From: Anaerocolumna xylanovorans DSM 12503 | GTDB taxonomy: Bacteria; Bacillota; Clostridia; Lachnospirales; Lachnospiraceae | DNA length: 64,000 nt | Direction: 5' to 3' | Assembly: GCF_900143645.1 (NCBI RefSeq) | Contig: NZ_FRFD01000004.1 | Span: forward strand, 186,001 to 250,000 | Part shown: in pieces, positions 63,910-64,000 of the stretch | Layout of the letters: the number at the start of each line of letters is the position of its first letter | Numbering within the stretch: the first letter of the stretch is position 1 | The notes under the pieces: model-generated | What the model was told of the DNA's origin: nothing | Seen by the model: the letters and a program-made list of their open reading frames with translations, nothing else | Databases searched by the model: none | Program-made: the position numbers and the translations under genes

Positions 63910-64000
63910 GAGGAATTTTCATCTTTTTTAAAAAAATTTAAAAAGTATTATTAAGTAGAAAAAAATGCTATAAAAACTGCCATAATCCTACAATTTCAGG

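Noticed and set aside
1..64000. CRISPR arrays, prophage or integrated plasmid modules
   Set aside because: No regular spaced repeats, cas genes, phage structural genes, integrases or replication origins of plasmids were seen.

Overview
The window is low-GC chromosomal DNA from a spore-former-type Firmicute, most likely a clostridium of the Lachnospiraceae (inference). Supporting signs are the dnaG-rpoD-trmK order, class A RNase P RNA, a SleB-type cell wall hydrolase, clean AGGAGG-type ribosome sites and strong TTGnnn-17-TATAAT promoters. Nothing in the sequence fixes the genus.

Layout. 1-8.6 kb: the 3' part of a CapD/WbpM-type sugar-nucleotide dehydratase, an arginase-fold protein, and a minus-strand cluster of three zinc-ribbon membrane-anchored proteins plus a lipoprotein amidase. 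8.6-12.1 kb: a decayed region with two nested, broken IS256-type transposases and a relic of the 5' end of the arginase-fold gene. 12.1-30.5 kb: one long, tightly packed minus-strand glycan operon. 30.5-33.2 kb: a decayed spacer, then an epimerase and the initiating phosphoglycosyl transferase. 33.3-35.2 kb: an O-antigen ligase/polymerase-type protein (plus strand). 35.3-42.0 kb: a second export cluster with an ABC transporter, a pyruvyltransferase-ferredoxin oxidoreductase fusion and a GT2-TagF fusion. 42.2-44.7 kb: an S-layer-like Ig-repeat protein. 45.2-49.2 kb: threonine synthase, the SleB-type hydrolase and an AP2/degenerate-HNH protein. 49.3-55.7 kb: a two-component system in an operon with an ABC transporter and a large membrane protein. 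55.8-63.9 kb: housekeeping genes (rnpB, nucleoside kinase, trmK, rpoD, dnaG, dgt-like, an SDR, tRNA-Pro).

The most interesting object is the 12.1-30.5 kb operon. ManC, Gmd and a DegT-family aminotransferase that closely resembles GDP-perosamine synthase would make GDP-perosamine. Directly upstream, with overlapping or near-overlapping genes, sit an E1 2-oxoacid dehydrogenase (alpha and beta fused), a protein fusing an E2-type lipoyl domain and E1/E3-binding domain to a PglD/NeuD-type left-handed beta-helix N-acyltransferase, a lipoate-protein ligase and a dihydrolipoamide dehydrogenase. No canonical E2 catalytic domain is present. The simplest reading is a dedicated 2-oxoacid dehydrogenase complex in which the sugar N-acyltransferase replaces the usual E2 core. 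Acyl groups made from a 2-oxo acid would pass from the lipoyl arm directly to the 4-amino group of the nucleotide sugar, without acyl-CoA. I know of no description of this arrangement. An ABC exporter and five glycosyltransferases in the same operon would polymerise and export the product.
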